Positions 13,201 to 24,722 of a DNA stretch of 64,000 nucleotides are shown piece after piece (within the stretch, counting starts at the first letter, position 1; every line of letters begins with the position of its first letter). The stretch spans positions 13,578,001 through 13,642,000 of the forward strand of contig NC_053191.1 of the NCBI RefSeq assembly GCF_905163445.1, in the 5' to 3' direction. The position numbers and the translations under genes were made by a program. The notes below the pieces were generated by a model. It was not told the origin of the DNA. It worked only from the letters and a program-made list of their open reading frames with translations, and ran no database searches. Source of the DNA: Pararge aegeria (Eukaryota > Arthropoda > Insecta > Lepidoptera > Nymphalidae).

Positions 13201-16200
13201 GAGCATGCTGCGTTCTAGTCCTCGCTGGCAGGTGTTGATTTTTTGTTTAGATTTGGCCGTAAATTTCCATGTCTGGCAGCCGTATGTCAGGCAAGGTAGG
13301 AGGCTAGAGTTCATGATCTTTGTTTTTATTTTTACAGGCATGTTACTTTTAAAAATTTATTTCAGGCTCCAATATTTATTCCACGTTTGTTGAACTCTTC
13401 TTCCTATCTCTATGTCATTATTTGTTTTATCAAAACTAATTGTTTTTCCCAAATATATGTATTTTTCTGCGTATTCTAGTGGGCTTCCGTTAATTAATAT
13501 TGGTATCTTGCAACTGTTTGTCATCGTCATAGTCTTTGTGAGATTGATTTCCAAACCTACATCTGCGCTGGCTAACTGTAAAGATTTTATCATATATTGC
13601 AGCTGTGAGCTTGTCTCGGATAATATCACTATGTCATCTGCAAACCTCAAATGACTTAAGAAAGCGTCATGTATATAGAGTCCTAGTTTGTTCCAGTCCA
13701 ACTTGCTAAAGATTGTTTCTAAAATGGTTATAAATATTGTAGATGAGAGCGGATCACCCTGTCTTAAACCCCTCTCTATGGGGAAACTTGGGCCCAGGTT
13801 TTCTAACTTTATTTTAGCCGTATTATTTTTGTATATGCATCTAATGACCTCTATATACACCTCGCTAACTTCTTGTTTCTTTAAGCTTTCCCAGATACTT
13901 GCGTGTGTTACAGTGTCGAACGCTTTTTGGTAATCAATAAATGCGAGATATAGGGGTCTTTGATGTTCCTGGTATTTCTCAATAATTAACTCAAGGGTGT
14001 GTATATGGTCGATTGTAGAGAAAGCCTTCCTGAATCCTGCCTGCTCTACAGGTTGTCTAGCTCCAATTGTGGGACTAATTCTTGCGTTTATAATCGTGGA
14101 GAACAACTTGTATAGAGTCGGTAGCAAACTTATGGGTCTGTAGTTGCCTATGTCTTTGGGATCGCCTTTCTTATATAATAAAATGATGTTAGATTCAGAC
14201 CATTGTGTAGGCGTTTCAGATTTTTGCAGTATCAAATTGAATAGTTCAGCTAATGGTGTAGCCAAAATTGTGTGTGCTGTTTTTAATGCTTCGTTTGTAA
14301 TGTTGTCGGGTCCGGGTGATTTTTCTAGTTTTAATCTCTTTATTGCTTCTATGATCTCTACTTCGCCCACTGCTGCAATGTTTTCAAAAGTGACATGTAT
14401 GTTACTGTTGGATTTTCGAGTCTTGTCGCTATAAAGCTTTTTATAAAAATCAGTTGCTGTAGTGATGATGTCAGTTCGTTTGTTCGTATCTTTGTCTAAA
14501 TTTTTCAAACCTTCTATCCAAGTTTTATTAGTTCTGAGTTCTCTATTCGCTTTCTTTGTGCTTCCGGTGTGATATAGGTGTTTTTCTATGACATTCTGTC
14601 TGTATTTTTCATAATCTTTTACTATGTTTTTGTTGACGAGTTTGTAGAGTGCGGAGAGTTCGTTTTTCATAGACCGCGTTTTGTTTTTTGTTTTCTGTAA
14701 CTCTCTTCTTCGCTGCAATAAAGCTGATGTTCGTATCGATAATATTTTATGAAGTTTTTGTTCACCTCTCTTTCGACGGGTTAATTTTAAGCTGTTGGTG
14801 ATAGCGTTTGTAATATTGTCGTAGAAGGTTTGCACTAAGGTATTTTGTTGGCGGACAGATGGATCAGATAGTAATGACGACAGGATATTCTTGTATCTTG
14901 TAATCTCAACTTCTGTATTTAATTTAATTAATTTTTTATTTGTATAATTGACTCTACTTTTTTATGTTTTGTTAGTTTAATTGTTGCTCTGATTATTCTA
15001 TGATCTGATGGATAATTTAGATTCATAGTACCTATATTCTGGAATATTCTAGGTTGGTTAGACAATATAAAGTCGATTTCGTTTTTAACTTCTCCATTTG
15101 GCGACCTCCATGTCCATCTTCTGTTTTTCTTCTTTTGGAAGCATGTATTTATTATTGTGAGTTTATGCTCAAGAGCGAAGTCGACAAGTCTCTGCCCTCT
15201 ATCGTTTCTTTTTCCATAACCGTGTTGTTTCATGATCAAGTGCTCTTCCTTGTTGGGTATTCCGATCTTCGCATTGAAGTCTCCCATTATCATAATATTA
15301 TTATACGTATTTTCCAATGATTTGCCTATTGCTTTGTAAAATTCGTCTATTTCATATTCGCTTGCTGCTTCCGTCGGTGCATATACTTGTATAATGGTGA
15401 ACATGTATCCTTGGAAGTTCATGTTTAGTACTGCAACTCGTTCTGTTATACCAGTGAAGCTCTCTATGTTGTTTTTGTGAGACTTTTTTACTATAAAGCC
15501 TACTCCGTATTTTCCAGGCGTTTGACCAACGTAGCATAGTATAAAATTATTGTGTTCTTCAATTTTTGTACCAAGCCTTCTTATTTCCGAAAGTCCTATA
15601 ACGTCATATTTAATTATTTTTATTGCTTCTTCTAATTCTAATAAGCGCTCGTATGAGGATAGAGTTCTGACATTATATGTTGCAATCTGAATTTGATGAC
15701 ATTTGTTCTTCTCGCTTTTTAATAGTTTGGTTTCGTTTGAAGGGTTTTCGCCATAATCCTCCACGAGGGCCAGTCGGGTTGGAGGATAATATATGTTTTT
15801 TGCTTTAGTACGTTTGTTTGTCACATCTTTGCTGGAGGAGGGGATTTTCTGCTACAAATTATTGTCTTGATTTCTGGTTATGTTGGTTGTATCTTTATTC
15901 ACTAAGAAATTTAGTATACCCGGTTTTTTGACACCCTCTGAGATGCTGTTTGACCTTTTTACTGATGTGCTCCGTTGTTGTATTTTGTTCTTTTTATTTG
16001 TTTGTGTATTTGTCTCTATATTTGATGCTGTGACATTTTCTGGTGAAATAGGTAGTTTTCGTTTAGTGAAGTTTTTTGAAATAATTAGTTTATCATACTT
16101 AATTCGGGCTCTATTTCCCTGTTCTCTTTCCAACTGCAGTTGCTCTTGTAGTTCCTTTCTTTTTTCCAGTACATATTTTGGATAATCCTCTTTTATATAG

Positions 16201-18251
16201 TATTGTGTTTCTTGCAGTGCTCTTTTTTGCTTTAAAACTTTGATTTTCATGCCGAGTGTTAAGAAAGTAACTATTACTGGGCGTGGTCTTTTCTCCTTCT
16301 TTCCTACTCTTTTTACTTCCTGGATGTCACTGTACGTGAGCTTGAGAGCAAAATATTGATCTATCCATTTCATAATATTAGCTTAGCTTTGTGTTATGGG
16401 TACTAAAATGACTGATGAATATTTTTAAGAATAATAAACATAAATAACAATAAACATAAGTAATAAACATAAGTAATAAACATAAGTAATAATATACACA
16501 TAAACACCCAGACACTGAAAACCTTAATGTTCATCATACAAACATTTTTCAATTGTAGGAATCGAACCCACGGCCTTGGACTTGGACTTTCTCCAGGCCC
16601 ACTGCCCCAGCCGGCCATCATAACTGACGGAAAATTAGTGATAACTGAATACTTTAAAGTTAAAGAAATGTAAGTTAAAATAATAGTTATGTCCAACTTT
16701 CAAAGTGTTTATGTATATTTTGAAGCAGTGATAGCCCAGTGGATAGGAGTATGACTTCACTTTCGGGGGGCCGAGTTCGAATCCCAGCACGCCTAACCAC
16801 GCATTCCACGCACCTCTAACTTTTCTCAGTTATGTGCGTTTAAGTAATTAAAAATATCACTTGCTTCAACGTTAAAGGAAAATATAGTGAGGAAACCTGC
16901 GTGCCAGAGAGTTGTAGATAATGTTCTCAAAGGCGTGTGGAATCCACCAATCCGCACTGGGCCAGCGTGGTGGACTATGGCCTTAACCCCTTCTCATTGT
17001 GGGAGGAAACCCGTGCTCTGTGGTGGGCCGGTAATGGTATGATGACGATATGCATATTTCGGGGGAGAGAGCTAGTTATTCTTAACACATTAAATCTAGC
17101 TAAGATAGCCAGTTCGTCAACTGATAATATTTACAATTTTAATAAAAGAAATCAACAATGTTATTATTATGTATTAATATAGTTACACTAGCTGAAAATA
17201 TACGCAGGATTTATTTTCATCATCCAAAATAACACATATTATCCTATATAGATACTCTAGGATACAATATACTCTAGGATTGATGAATTCCTTCTGCTTG
17301 GAACCACTCCGCTCTCATCTCTCAAATCTACCCCGATGCCAAATCCGTAAAGATCAGTTCACCGTTTCAGCCTTGCACCGATAAAAATTCACAAACAAAA
17401 AACACACATATTTTTAACATCAGCAGTTCAATTACTAACGCATACTTAATTATGATTAGTGCCGCGGGGGTTTTACCGCTTATGCGGTAGAAAATGTATA
17501 GATGAGAATTGACCTATACTGCAGTAAGAAGCAGTATACGTCACTTCTTAAAGACCTCTCTGAGAGAAACTCGTCTCGCCGTGTACTGGCGACTACCCGC
17601 TATTTCATTCGAGTAGATTAAGGTTTTTTATTCCCGCGGGAACTCGATATGGGAAGCCTATGTTCTATTCCAGGCTACAATCTATCTCTGTAACAAATTT
17701 CAGCCAAATTGCTTCAATCGTTGCGACGTGATTGAGTAACAAACATAAATACCTTCGCCTGTATAATATTCTAGCTTCTGCCCCCGTCTAAAGCTTCGCT
17801 CCTTTACAATTATTAGTCTTACAACGGCAACTATTTGAGAGGTCGTTATAGAAATTACATGTCCTTTTCCATAACGTGACGTGCATATCAAATTTCAAAA
17901 CTGCCTTACCGCGGAATCGGGATAAAAGGTAGCCTATGTTTTTCCATGTAAAATTTCATCCAAATCCGTTTAGCCGTTTTTCTGTGATTGAGTAACAAAC
18001 ATCCACACTTTCACATTTGTAATATTAGTAGGATAGTAGGATAATACGTTTGCAAAGAAGCTTTTCCCAGCAATCTCTACTAACGTAATAAGGTAAATTC
18101 TCCATACCTGAGCAGTTTCTCCACCAGCACCTTCCCCATGAAGCCCGTACCGCCAGTGACGAGTAGATTCATTCCGGAGAACGTCTCCGCTATCCTGTCC
18201 GGCATTGAATCCAGCTCCGAAGAGGAATAACCTTCGGAGGACATGGTGGCA
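1275..18251 (-). CDS. Fatty acyl-CoA reductase, complete coding region, 13 exons, 524 aa
   Basis: Predicted NAD(P)H-dependent enzyme reducing long-chain fatty acyl-CoA to fatty alcohol, probably on the ER or peroxisome membrane. Coding exons in gene order: 18244-18108, 12649-12556, 8253-8087, 7987-7897, 7813-7668, 7185-7076, 6733-6662, 6364-6244, 5964-5842, 4686-4567, 4039-3888, 2356-2251, 1410-1275. All junctions are GT-AG and join in frame (1575 nt including TAG). The Rossmann NAD(P)-binding motif TGGTGFMG is at residues 30-37, STAYC at 169-173 and the catalytic YxxxK (Tyr221, Lys225) in NSYAFTK. The C-terminal part (about 355-480, from WYPGG) matches the FAR sterile domain. A hydrophobic stretch follows near 490-510. 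The length fits the family. The ATG sits in GCCACCATG just after an acceptor at 18253-18252, so a noncoding first exon lies upstream. Subfamily and substrate cannot be told. Confidence 0.93.
2545..2665 (-). mobile_element. SINE family B fragment
   Basis: Tail (ACAATACACACAT) and part of the body in a FAR intron. Similar fragments occur at 38150-38255 (-) and 41765-41900 (+). Confidence 0.6.
3243..3545 (+). mobile_element. SINE family A
   Basis: Family defined by GGCCGAGTTCGAATCCCAGC near the head, GAAAACATCGTGAGGAAACC in the middle and CACTGGGCCAGCGTG towards the end. This diverged copy lies in a FAR intron. Confidence 0.75.
3546..3862 (+). repeat. Interspersed repeat
   Basis: Begins AAATATTTCTTTATTCAATT and ends with CTACTTGAAATAAATAAATT. 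Fragments recur near 21280-21400, 36960-37080 and 52855-52970. Confidence 0.55.
4085..4412 (-). mobile_element. SINE family C
   Basis: Minus-strand tRNA-derived SINE. The head reads CCCTGGCGCAACGG, with box B-like GGGTTTGATTCCCGGC, and the tail is T-rich at 4085-4110. Other copies are listed separately. Confidence 0.75.
5241..5314 (+). repeat. 20-bp tandem repeat, 3.7 copies
   Basis: Identical units TCCATAGATTGCTAAAGCTA at 5241, 5261 and 5281 and a partial copy at 5301, in FAR intron 9. Confidence 0.95.
8039..8112 (-). repeat. Tandem duplication of the exon 3 donor site of FAR
   Basis: The last bases of FAR exon 3 and its donor (8081-8112) recur as an imperfect copy at 8039-8071. Both copies carry ATCAG|GTCAGT. 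The donors are 42 nt apart and in the same phase. Use of the distal donor would insert 14 residues (SVSYMSYMLWLPIR) after Arg133 without a frameshift or stop. The proximal donor gives the family-typical sequence AAATIRFDEELKKAV. Confidence 0.85.
8525..8727 (+). mobile_element. SINE family A, 5'-truncated
   Basis: Contains the middle and end segments of the family (GGAAAC after CATCGTGA, then TTGCACTGGGCCAGCGTGG), ending at TGATATGATGAGG. Confidence 0.75.
9430..9630 (-). mobile_element. SINE family B with an internal fold-back
   Basis: The tRNA-like head (GTTGTGGGAGTCGAACCCAC, minus strand) is at 9555-9630. The body is interrupted by a perfect 29-bp inverted duplication (9443-9471 and 9478-9506). 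Confidence 0.85.
9443..9506. repeat. Perfect 29-bp fold-back inside a SINE
   Basis: Arms 9443-9471 and 9478-9506, loop CAGTCA. Other SINE B copies have the arm sequence once only. Confidence 0.95.
10678..10755. repeat. 35-bp fold-back with one mismatch
   Basis: Arms 10678-10712 and 10721-10755, an 8-nt loop, rich in CCCTAT units. It could form a long hairpin in FAR intron 2. Confidence 0.95.
12703..12758 (-). mobile_element. SINE family B, 3' tail half
   Basis: Carries the family tail (ACAATACACACATC...) and continues at 16398 if the LINE and one copy of its target-site duplication are removed. Confidence 0.75.
12880..15824 (-). pseudogene. LINE ORF2 (endonuclease + reverse transcriptase), broken
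   Basis: The 298-codon endonuclease segment (15824-14928) shows TYNVRTL, LSEIRRLG, VYAPTE, GDFNAKIG, NEIDFIL and SDHRII, the APE-type endonuclease signature. The reverse transcriptase segment (14835-13357) has SNIILLYKKG, NYRPISLLPTLYK, QAGFRKAFSTIDHI and the FADD catalytic box. Two C-terminal pieces follow (13341-13066 and 13062-12880), with KLKWKWAGHIARLTDRR and a GRPVTRWEDEI motif. Three lesions break the frame: an indel-type frameshift in an A-rich stretch just before 14928, a stop after NKYWSLK near 13355, and a TAG where a Trp codon is expected near 13064. Confidence 0.92.
15852..16373 (-). pseudogene. LINE ORF1 remnant, 173 codons
   Basis: The ORF sits 27 nt upstream of the endonuclease ORF. 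It contains KRPRPVIVTFLTLGMKIKVL and, after a short gap, IKEDYPKYVLEKRKEL. This is the pattern of the C-terminal nucleic-acid-binding domain of L1-like ORF1 proteins. A charged Glu/Gln/Lys-rich stretch and a basic Ser/Asn-rich tail follow. The N-terminal part expected for a complete ORF1 is missing, which agrees with 5' truncation. Confidence 0.75.
16398..16622 (-). mobile_element. SINE family B, tRNA-like half (split by the LINE)
   Basis: Minus-strand copy with the tRNA-like head (box B-like GGTTCGATTCC, here degraded) near 16560-16620. Its tail continues across the LINE at 12703-12758. A 13-bp unit (ATAAACATAAGTA) is repeated about three times near 16448-16485. Confidence 0.8.
16727..17050 (+). 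mobile_element. SINE family A, near-complete
   Basis: Starts TGATAGCCCAGTGG with box B-like GAGTTCGAATCCCAGC at about 16772 and ends GGTATGATGACGAT. Confidence 0.85.
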
Positions 18252-18937
18252 CTGGAAAATTATAAAACATTATTATAAAATAGAATCCAATTAAATAATG
18301 TAATTGTATTTTTTTCATGTATATGGCTGCAATAACACCTGATGCAGTGGCGTGCACTTGAAACAAGCACAAAAGCACTGCCTACCCTAAAACTTTTGTA
18401 CATAACTCATAAAATTTAATATTCCTACTTGGGGATTACTTAAACGATAAAAAAGCTTGGGTGTGAATTTCTCTAACTTCATAGCTTAATATGAATTTAC
18501 TGTGAGATGGTGATAACAAAAAAATTTCCCACCTAAGTTTGTTGTGGGCTCTTCTTAGACCAGGGCGCGTTGGGAACCCTCGTAGCTTTAGGTTTAAGTT
18601 GGCGAACGAAGTAATCACCATCCCCTTATAATTATGTAAACATATATATATGAACGCTTCATTAGTGCCTGTGATAGGGCTATATAAAAAAGAAATTTTG
18701 AATTTGAATGAAGGGGAAGGATTTTTACACTCTCTCCACCTTCCTTCTTTCAGGTCAAGAACCCTGTGCACGCCACTGACCTAATGATAAGTGAGGATGA
18801 AGTCTAAGGTGGAGCACGCATGCCTATTTTATTCACTCTGTATTTTGAACGTCCACGGTAAATCAACCACGTAGGGGTGCAGATCCTTACGGTGCCTGGT
18901 GGTTCTGTATTTCTTTATTTTTTTAATTAAATCTTAT

Positions 18938-19455
18938 ACTAGTATATAAAGCTGAAGAGCTTGTTTGTTTACTTGAACGCGATGATCTCAGGAACGACTT
19001 GTCCGATTTGAAGAATTCTTTCAGTTGGATAGCCCATTTATCGAGGAAGGCTATAAGCTAATATGATCACTATATGGCCAAAAGGAGCATAGCACCAATA
19101 AAGAAGGTTTCAAAATAGTTGTTTTTCTTCTGAAAGATTAAGCTGCGTGCACTGCGTAAACTGTTAAACTTTCGATGAAATATGACAAAATTGTTACCTT
19201 TTAAAAGTTCTAGAAACAAAGCCCCGCAGGGTGATCACGTATCTCGCGACAGGCTTGCGACAGGCATACATCTTGCAATCACTGCTGTCAAATGACACTT
19301 TTTTATACAATAAATAAACAAAAGTGACGTTTGACAGCAGTGATTGAAAGTTTTACGCCTGTCGCGAGATATGTAATCACCCTGCGGGACAGCATAATAT
19401 GTCTATTTTTTAAGGTTGACTTATAAGCGGACGAAGTCGCGAGGGACTGCTAGTA
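18938..19455 (+). repeat. Interspersed repeat interrupted by the MITE
   Basis: Shares ATAAAGCTGAAGAG, a block around CGATGATCTCAGGAACGAC and the end GGACGAAGTCGCGAG with copies at 22135-22400 (+) and 40265-40475 (-). No coding capacity; transposon class unknown. Confidence 0.65.
19223..19388. mobile_element. MITE with long terminal inverted repeats, nested
   Basis: Ends CCCGCAGGGTGAT...ATCACCCTGCGGG, with arms of roughly 70 bp that include TATCTCGCGACAGGC and its complement. It sits inside an older repeat (18938-19455), whose uninterrupted relative is at 22135-22400. Confidence 0.8.
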
Positions 19456-22400
19456 TTTTATATTCCTGTATTTTTTTGTGTGCTGTAAGATAAGAGTGTA
19501 CACATTCTTCATCCATTAACTCCGTCATTGTTTCATTAATTGACTAGACCTATTCCTTTAATTTTATTTATACTTGCAGCGTGATTGGTAGACTCACAAT
19601 TACACAATCTTATTTTCCCATTCCTATTATTATTAGGTTTTTGGGAATAGCAAGTACCTAAGTGTAATTTTTTTAAGGTATTTCATGTTGTTATTAGGTA
19701 TAACTTACTAGCGACCCACCCCGGCTTCGCACGGGTGAAATATAGATATTTATTTAGAGCAGTTAAGATTTATTAATTATATCATAATTGTGATTAGTCT
19801 TACAATTCCGTGGTACGTAAATTTAATCTATCTCGCAAGGTTTAGCCAGCGTTTGTAATGTAAGCGCACAAAAATATATTTCTTATGACATCATGACATC
19901 TTTGAACGTCTTAGCTTTTCTCTCATATAATATGCTTGTATACAACATATAAAGCTTCCTCTTGATTCACTCGATCTTTTGCTGAAAACCGCATTTAAAT
20001 CCTTTGCGTAATATAAAAAACCCCAGCGTACAAACAGCTGGAACGACTTTGTTTTATACTATTTAAAGATTAGATCTCTCTTAAGAAATTAACAATATTT
20101 TTTATTACTTTTATAAGAGGGGCACTAACCTCTTTCCAACTAGGTTATTTTTGCCATACGTTATTTAGTGACAGAAGCACTCATAAATAAATACACAATA
20201 GTTGTGTTCAAATTATCAAAGCTAATCTATCGAACTTTCATAGTTTTGCTAACATACTAAGGATTAAAAGATCTTATATTCCATCCTACTCTGAACGGGC
20301 TTGCGTAAGATTGCCCGTTCATTGATGAACGTTATAGGCTATTATGTTATTACGCTACTACTCGTGTGGAACCTTGAAGCACTGCTAGTAAGCAGTTACT
20401 TTCACGTCAAAAGTCAAGAGACAATCAAACGGTTAAAAGTCCTTATTTAAATTGTATGCGTACGCTGTTTTGTTATGGCTTTATACAATAAAAGTATATG
20501 AATTCAATCATTACCTACATAAATAATTATGTGTGTTTTTCTAACATTTATTTAAAATTTGAACTCGTGATCTCTTAATTTTCCGTAGCAAAGATGAACC
20601 TACGACGTGCGAATAACAACACTTTAAAAGAAATAATAAAACAATAGTTTCCCTGATCTTCCAACTACGCGGGAGATATTATAGTTCCCAAGTATTTGTA
20701 TGAACACAGAATGCACTTTCTATTCCCTTATGCTCACAGTCCGATCGGACGGCAGCTCCGACACCGGTCTGGAAGAGATCAGGACAAAAAGCTTAACGTG
20801 CTACAAGACACGGGGGTGAATTACGAATCCGGGCCGGAGAATTTCTGATAGAAAAACACAATTACATCGGCCCGAGATAGTCGAATAGGAATAATATGCT
20901 TGATATGGACGTACGGTTGATATGCAAACATAATAATATACAGAGTGTACATTATGTGTGTAATATATGATGTATAATTACGATGTCACAATATTGTAAT
21001 AACACAAGCTGGTACCCGCGAAATTATACGCGTGTTTACTCATACTCGAGTATAAAAAAAACTTTGAATACCTACTTCACTCGTCCGTTCCAATAGTTTT
21101 TGCGCTTCGAAAGCAGCCGTCGATTCTAGCGAAAACTCTGGCGTCGGTTACTACAAAGAATCGGCACGTACAACACTCGCGGTGTAAATTTGGAAGCAGG
21201 CCGCTTCATCTTATCTCTCACAAGATAGATTCGAAAGATAGTAAACTGTAAAATGATGTTGAAAAAGAGCAATCTGCTGAGTTTCTTGCCGGCTCTTTTT
21301 ATACTTAGTCTGCCTTCCAAACCGGAAGTAGAATCACTACAAACTGACTAACTTGATGTTTCAAAAGGTCTTATAAACTAGGCAAACTTAAAAAAAAAAA
21401 TATTTGTGATTTTTTTATTAGTGCTTCGCTATTTAATGGACTATATTTTGTATGATTTTTTTTATCAAATTACAAAGATTTTGACTTTGATTCAATTAAA
21501 AATTAATAATTTCAGAACGTTCTACCAACCCTATCGACAAAGACGTGCCGTCGAGCTATTAAGCGTTCCGGTACGGTGTAAAGAAGAAACCAAAGCTGTA
21601 TAAAACTATGATTCTTCTAACAGGTTAGACTGCTACCAGCTTTGACTGCGTCTTAACTTATGAGATTGCTGCCAAGTGCTAACTTTTAGTAAAATAAAAT
21701 AACCAAAGAATCTGAGACTTAAAGGCATAACACACAGATTGCGTGATACTGTAGTAGCTACTCTGAGAAACCGGTTATGCAATGTAGGTAAATTATGTGT
21801 AATGGTGTTTGCGTACACTTAACCTTGAATATTATCTTTTGAAAGATAGAGGTTAGCAGGTCAAATTGACGGTATTGTTTCGTTCTTTTTGCGAATTTAG
21901 TCATAACGCAATGTTACCTAATTAACTAGGTACCTAAACTGCCTATCTAATGTAACTTTATAATATTTTATATTATATAAAGTATTTTTTTTCTGTAAAC
22001 AATCTTATCGTTTCGTGTAAAGTTAATTTTAAATTGTTAAGAAAATAATAAACACACACTTACATAAAGAAATTCTCTTTTAATTTTATTCTAGCTACTT
22101 CGTATTATCTAATTATAATATCCAGTTCGATTTATGTTCAATATGATAGCGCATTTATCTAGGAAGGCTATATATCATCACGCTAAGACAAATATGAGCA
22201 TAGCGCAATTGAAGGACGTTTCAAAATCGGGTTTTTTTTCTTTTGAGAGCTTCCGCTGCGTGGACTGCGTAAACGGTTAAAGTTTCGATAAAATCATGTA
22301 TGACAAAGTTGTTCCTCTTTAAAAATTAAAAAAAGACCGCGAAAGCACATTCATGTCTTTTAAGGTTTACTTCTACGCGGACAAAGTCGCGAGTGACTGT

Positions 22401-23253
22401 TAGTCGCTATATATTTTTTTTTGGAACAATTGTAGGAATTTCTGCATTGAGTGTTTAAAAGTCACAAATAATTGTAAGACCAAATTATGTAGGTACCTAC
22501 CACATTCCAGCAAATAAACATATTACATTCTAACTCTATTATAAAAAGAGATTTTATGCTATAGTAGATATTTTGCGGTTTAAGTACCAATACACGCCTC
22601 ACTCTCTCACACCCTGAGGAAGAGAAGTATTAGTTTCGCTTTTTAAAAAGAATAACCTAATTAGGTGCGAAATATTTATGTATATCTATCAACACTCTTG
22701 GCACTATTCAGTTCTCTTGCTGTAAGTCCTATCTACAAAGGTTGCTTGTAAGAGATTACTTGCAGCAATAAGGCAGCCTTTGCTTGTCTACTTTGTTTAC
22801 TGTATACTCCTTATTACTCCTGTTTCTTTTCCTGTATGTTATACCTACGTGCAATAAAGTGTTTCTTCTTCTTCTAATTTAAGGCCGGCAGTTTTTTTTG
22901 AAACTATGTACTGTGTACTTAGATACCTAAAGCAGGCGGGTCAACTTAAACATTGCAGCACGGCCAAAACGGACAGGAGACATTCTTTTCAGTGGGAAAA
23001 GGATAAATTTCTTATCTCTCCTTCATCTCCTACCAAAGCTTTAGCGAGTCAAGTCTAGTCAAGCATTAGCGTACGTGTAAAAATAATATCCAAATACTAT
23101 TCCTAAAATCCATAAAATACATTTTTAATAATAAACGGGAGCAAACTTCTCCTCTTAATCTTTATGCGTGTGTTCAAATCCCAGCACGCCCTTCTGACTA
23201 TTTTAAGTTTTGTGTGTTTTAAGCAATTTAAATATCAATTGCTTCAACGGTGA

Positions 23254-23287
23254 AGGAAAACACCGTGATTCTTCACGGTGTTTTCCT
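23254..23287. repeat. 15-bp fold-back at the end of a SINE A fragment
   Basis: Arms AGGAAAACACCGTGA (23254-23268) and its complement (23273-23287), loop TTCT. The SINE continues briefly after the second arm. Confidence 0.9.
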
Positions 23288-24009
23288 GAGGAACCTGCTC
23301 CTATTTCCCTCTGTCGTGCTTTGGCAGGTGGATATGTTAATTTGATCCCTTGAAGGGGATATAATCGGGGGATATAATTTTTACCATTTGCTTATGCTAT
23401 AAGGTAGGTGTAAGGTAACTAATGTACCTAACATACATATATATGAAGAACAAAATAACACTTTGACATTATTGGTGGCATATAGGTCGCTAAATTCATG
23501 ATTTTTCTAAGAATTTTCGTTGGTTACAAAAATGGGGTTTTGTCCTTGACCTTGAATTAGATTCTAATGATGATTTGAGACCCATTGACATAAAAAATAT
23601 ACGCTGTAACTGACGCACATGAGGTAATTTTTGCCGTATAGTTGACGTCTGACTACAAGATGACGGTGGTTAAACGATTAGGTTTTTATATTTCATGACA
23701 AATGTTACAGTAATTTTATAAAGTGGGTAAATAATTAAACTTTATGTAACAATAACTTTATTTTAACCAGATGTTTTATTAAATTCATTAGCAATGTAAA
23801 TGTTGAAAATTAAATGTGCTATAATTCTTATTGAATTAATAAATAGTTACCAAGAAACAGTTTAATTAAATTATATTTGATTCATAGTCAATGTTCATGA
23901 CATTATGCCGGTGAGTATTTTGATATAAAAACGGGTGCATTTTCGATAATTCACTTGTACGGCTTTTCGTGTAGATTCGTACCAAGCGTCCTGATAATTG
24001 CTATACAAT

Positions 24010-24240
24010 CCTTTTCCCTGGGTGAGCACTGTAGTTTTAAGTAGGAGGTCCCAGGTTCGATTCCTGACAGGGGCAATTCAGGAATTAATAATTTCTACAT
24101 TTTCTCTGTTCTGGTCTGGTGAAAGGCTTTGGCCGTGGCTAGTTACAAACTTAACGACAAAGACAAACTAACAGGTTAGCCCGTTACAATCTTACCAACA
24201 GGTATGACCGTGTGTTTTAGATTACCCAAACCAGAAACAT
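24010..24240 (+). mobile_element. SINE family C
   Basis: Head region with CCAGGTTCGATTCCTGACAG followed by the family body (GGTCTGGTGAAAGGCTTTGG). Confidence 0.75.
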
Positions 24241-24544
24241 AACTAACATCTTATTATTAGTCCAGAGACTAATATCAGGTAGACAATTAAGAAAAACAAA
24301 TTGTAGTGAGATAAAAAAAAAGAGTTACTTTTTAAGTCATTTGAGTCAATTTTGACCACGCTAAAACTACTGATACGTTAATTCAAACGTAAAAATTCAA
24401 ATTCAAAAGGCCAACCTAACCATAGAACCGCGAGTCGACGTTGACTTGCACAAATTATTTTTCTCCCACGTTTTTGATCGTAGTCACTGAAAAACACATT
24501 TCAGACGTTGTTATTTCCTGAATCTTATTTTCTGTTGTGAAATG

Positions 24545-24722
24545 CTTCATTGAGCATAAAATGTTTTTCAGTGTCTGGGTTATTATATGTATTTTCTAAG
24601 TATTTATGTATATATAATTCATAAAAATATTCATCAGTCATCTTAGTACCCATGACACAAGCTACGCTTACTTTGGGGCTAGGTGGCGATGTGTGTATTG
24701 TCGTAGTATATTTATTATTTAT
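24545..24722 (+). mobile_element. SINE family B, partial
   Basis: Body and tail only (from AAAATGTTTTTCAGTGTCTGG to the ATT-rich end). The tRNA-like head is missing. Confidence 0.7.

Larger units (their letters stand above)
12759..16384 (-). mobile_element. APE-type non-LTR retrotransposon (LINE), degraded, with target-site duplication
   Basis: The 3.6 kb element is flanked by a 13-bp direct repeat AGCTTTGTGTTAT at 12746-12758 and 16385-16397. It carries, in 5'-3' order on the minus strand, an ORF1 remnant, an apurinic-like endonuclease and a reverse transcriptase. Its 3' end (low coordinates) is a T/A-rich simple tail rather than poly(A). The insertion splits an older SINE, whose halves lie at 12703-12758 and 16398-16622. 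ORF1 seems to start internally, so the copy is probably 5'-truncated. It resembles the Bombyx 'endonuclease-reverse transcriptase' family; I cannot fix the clade. Confidence 0.93.
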
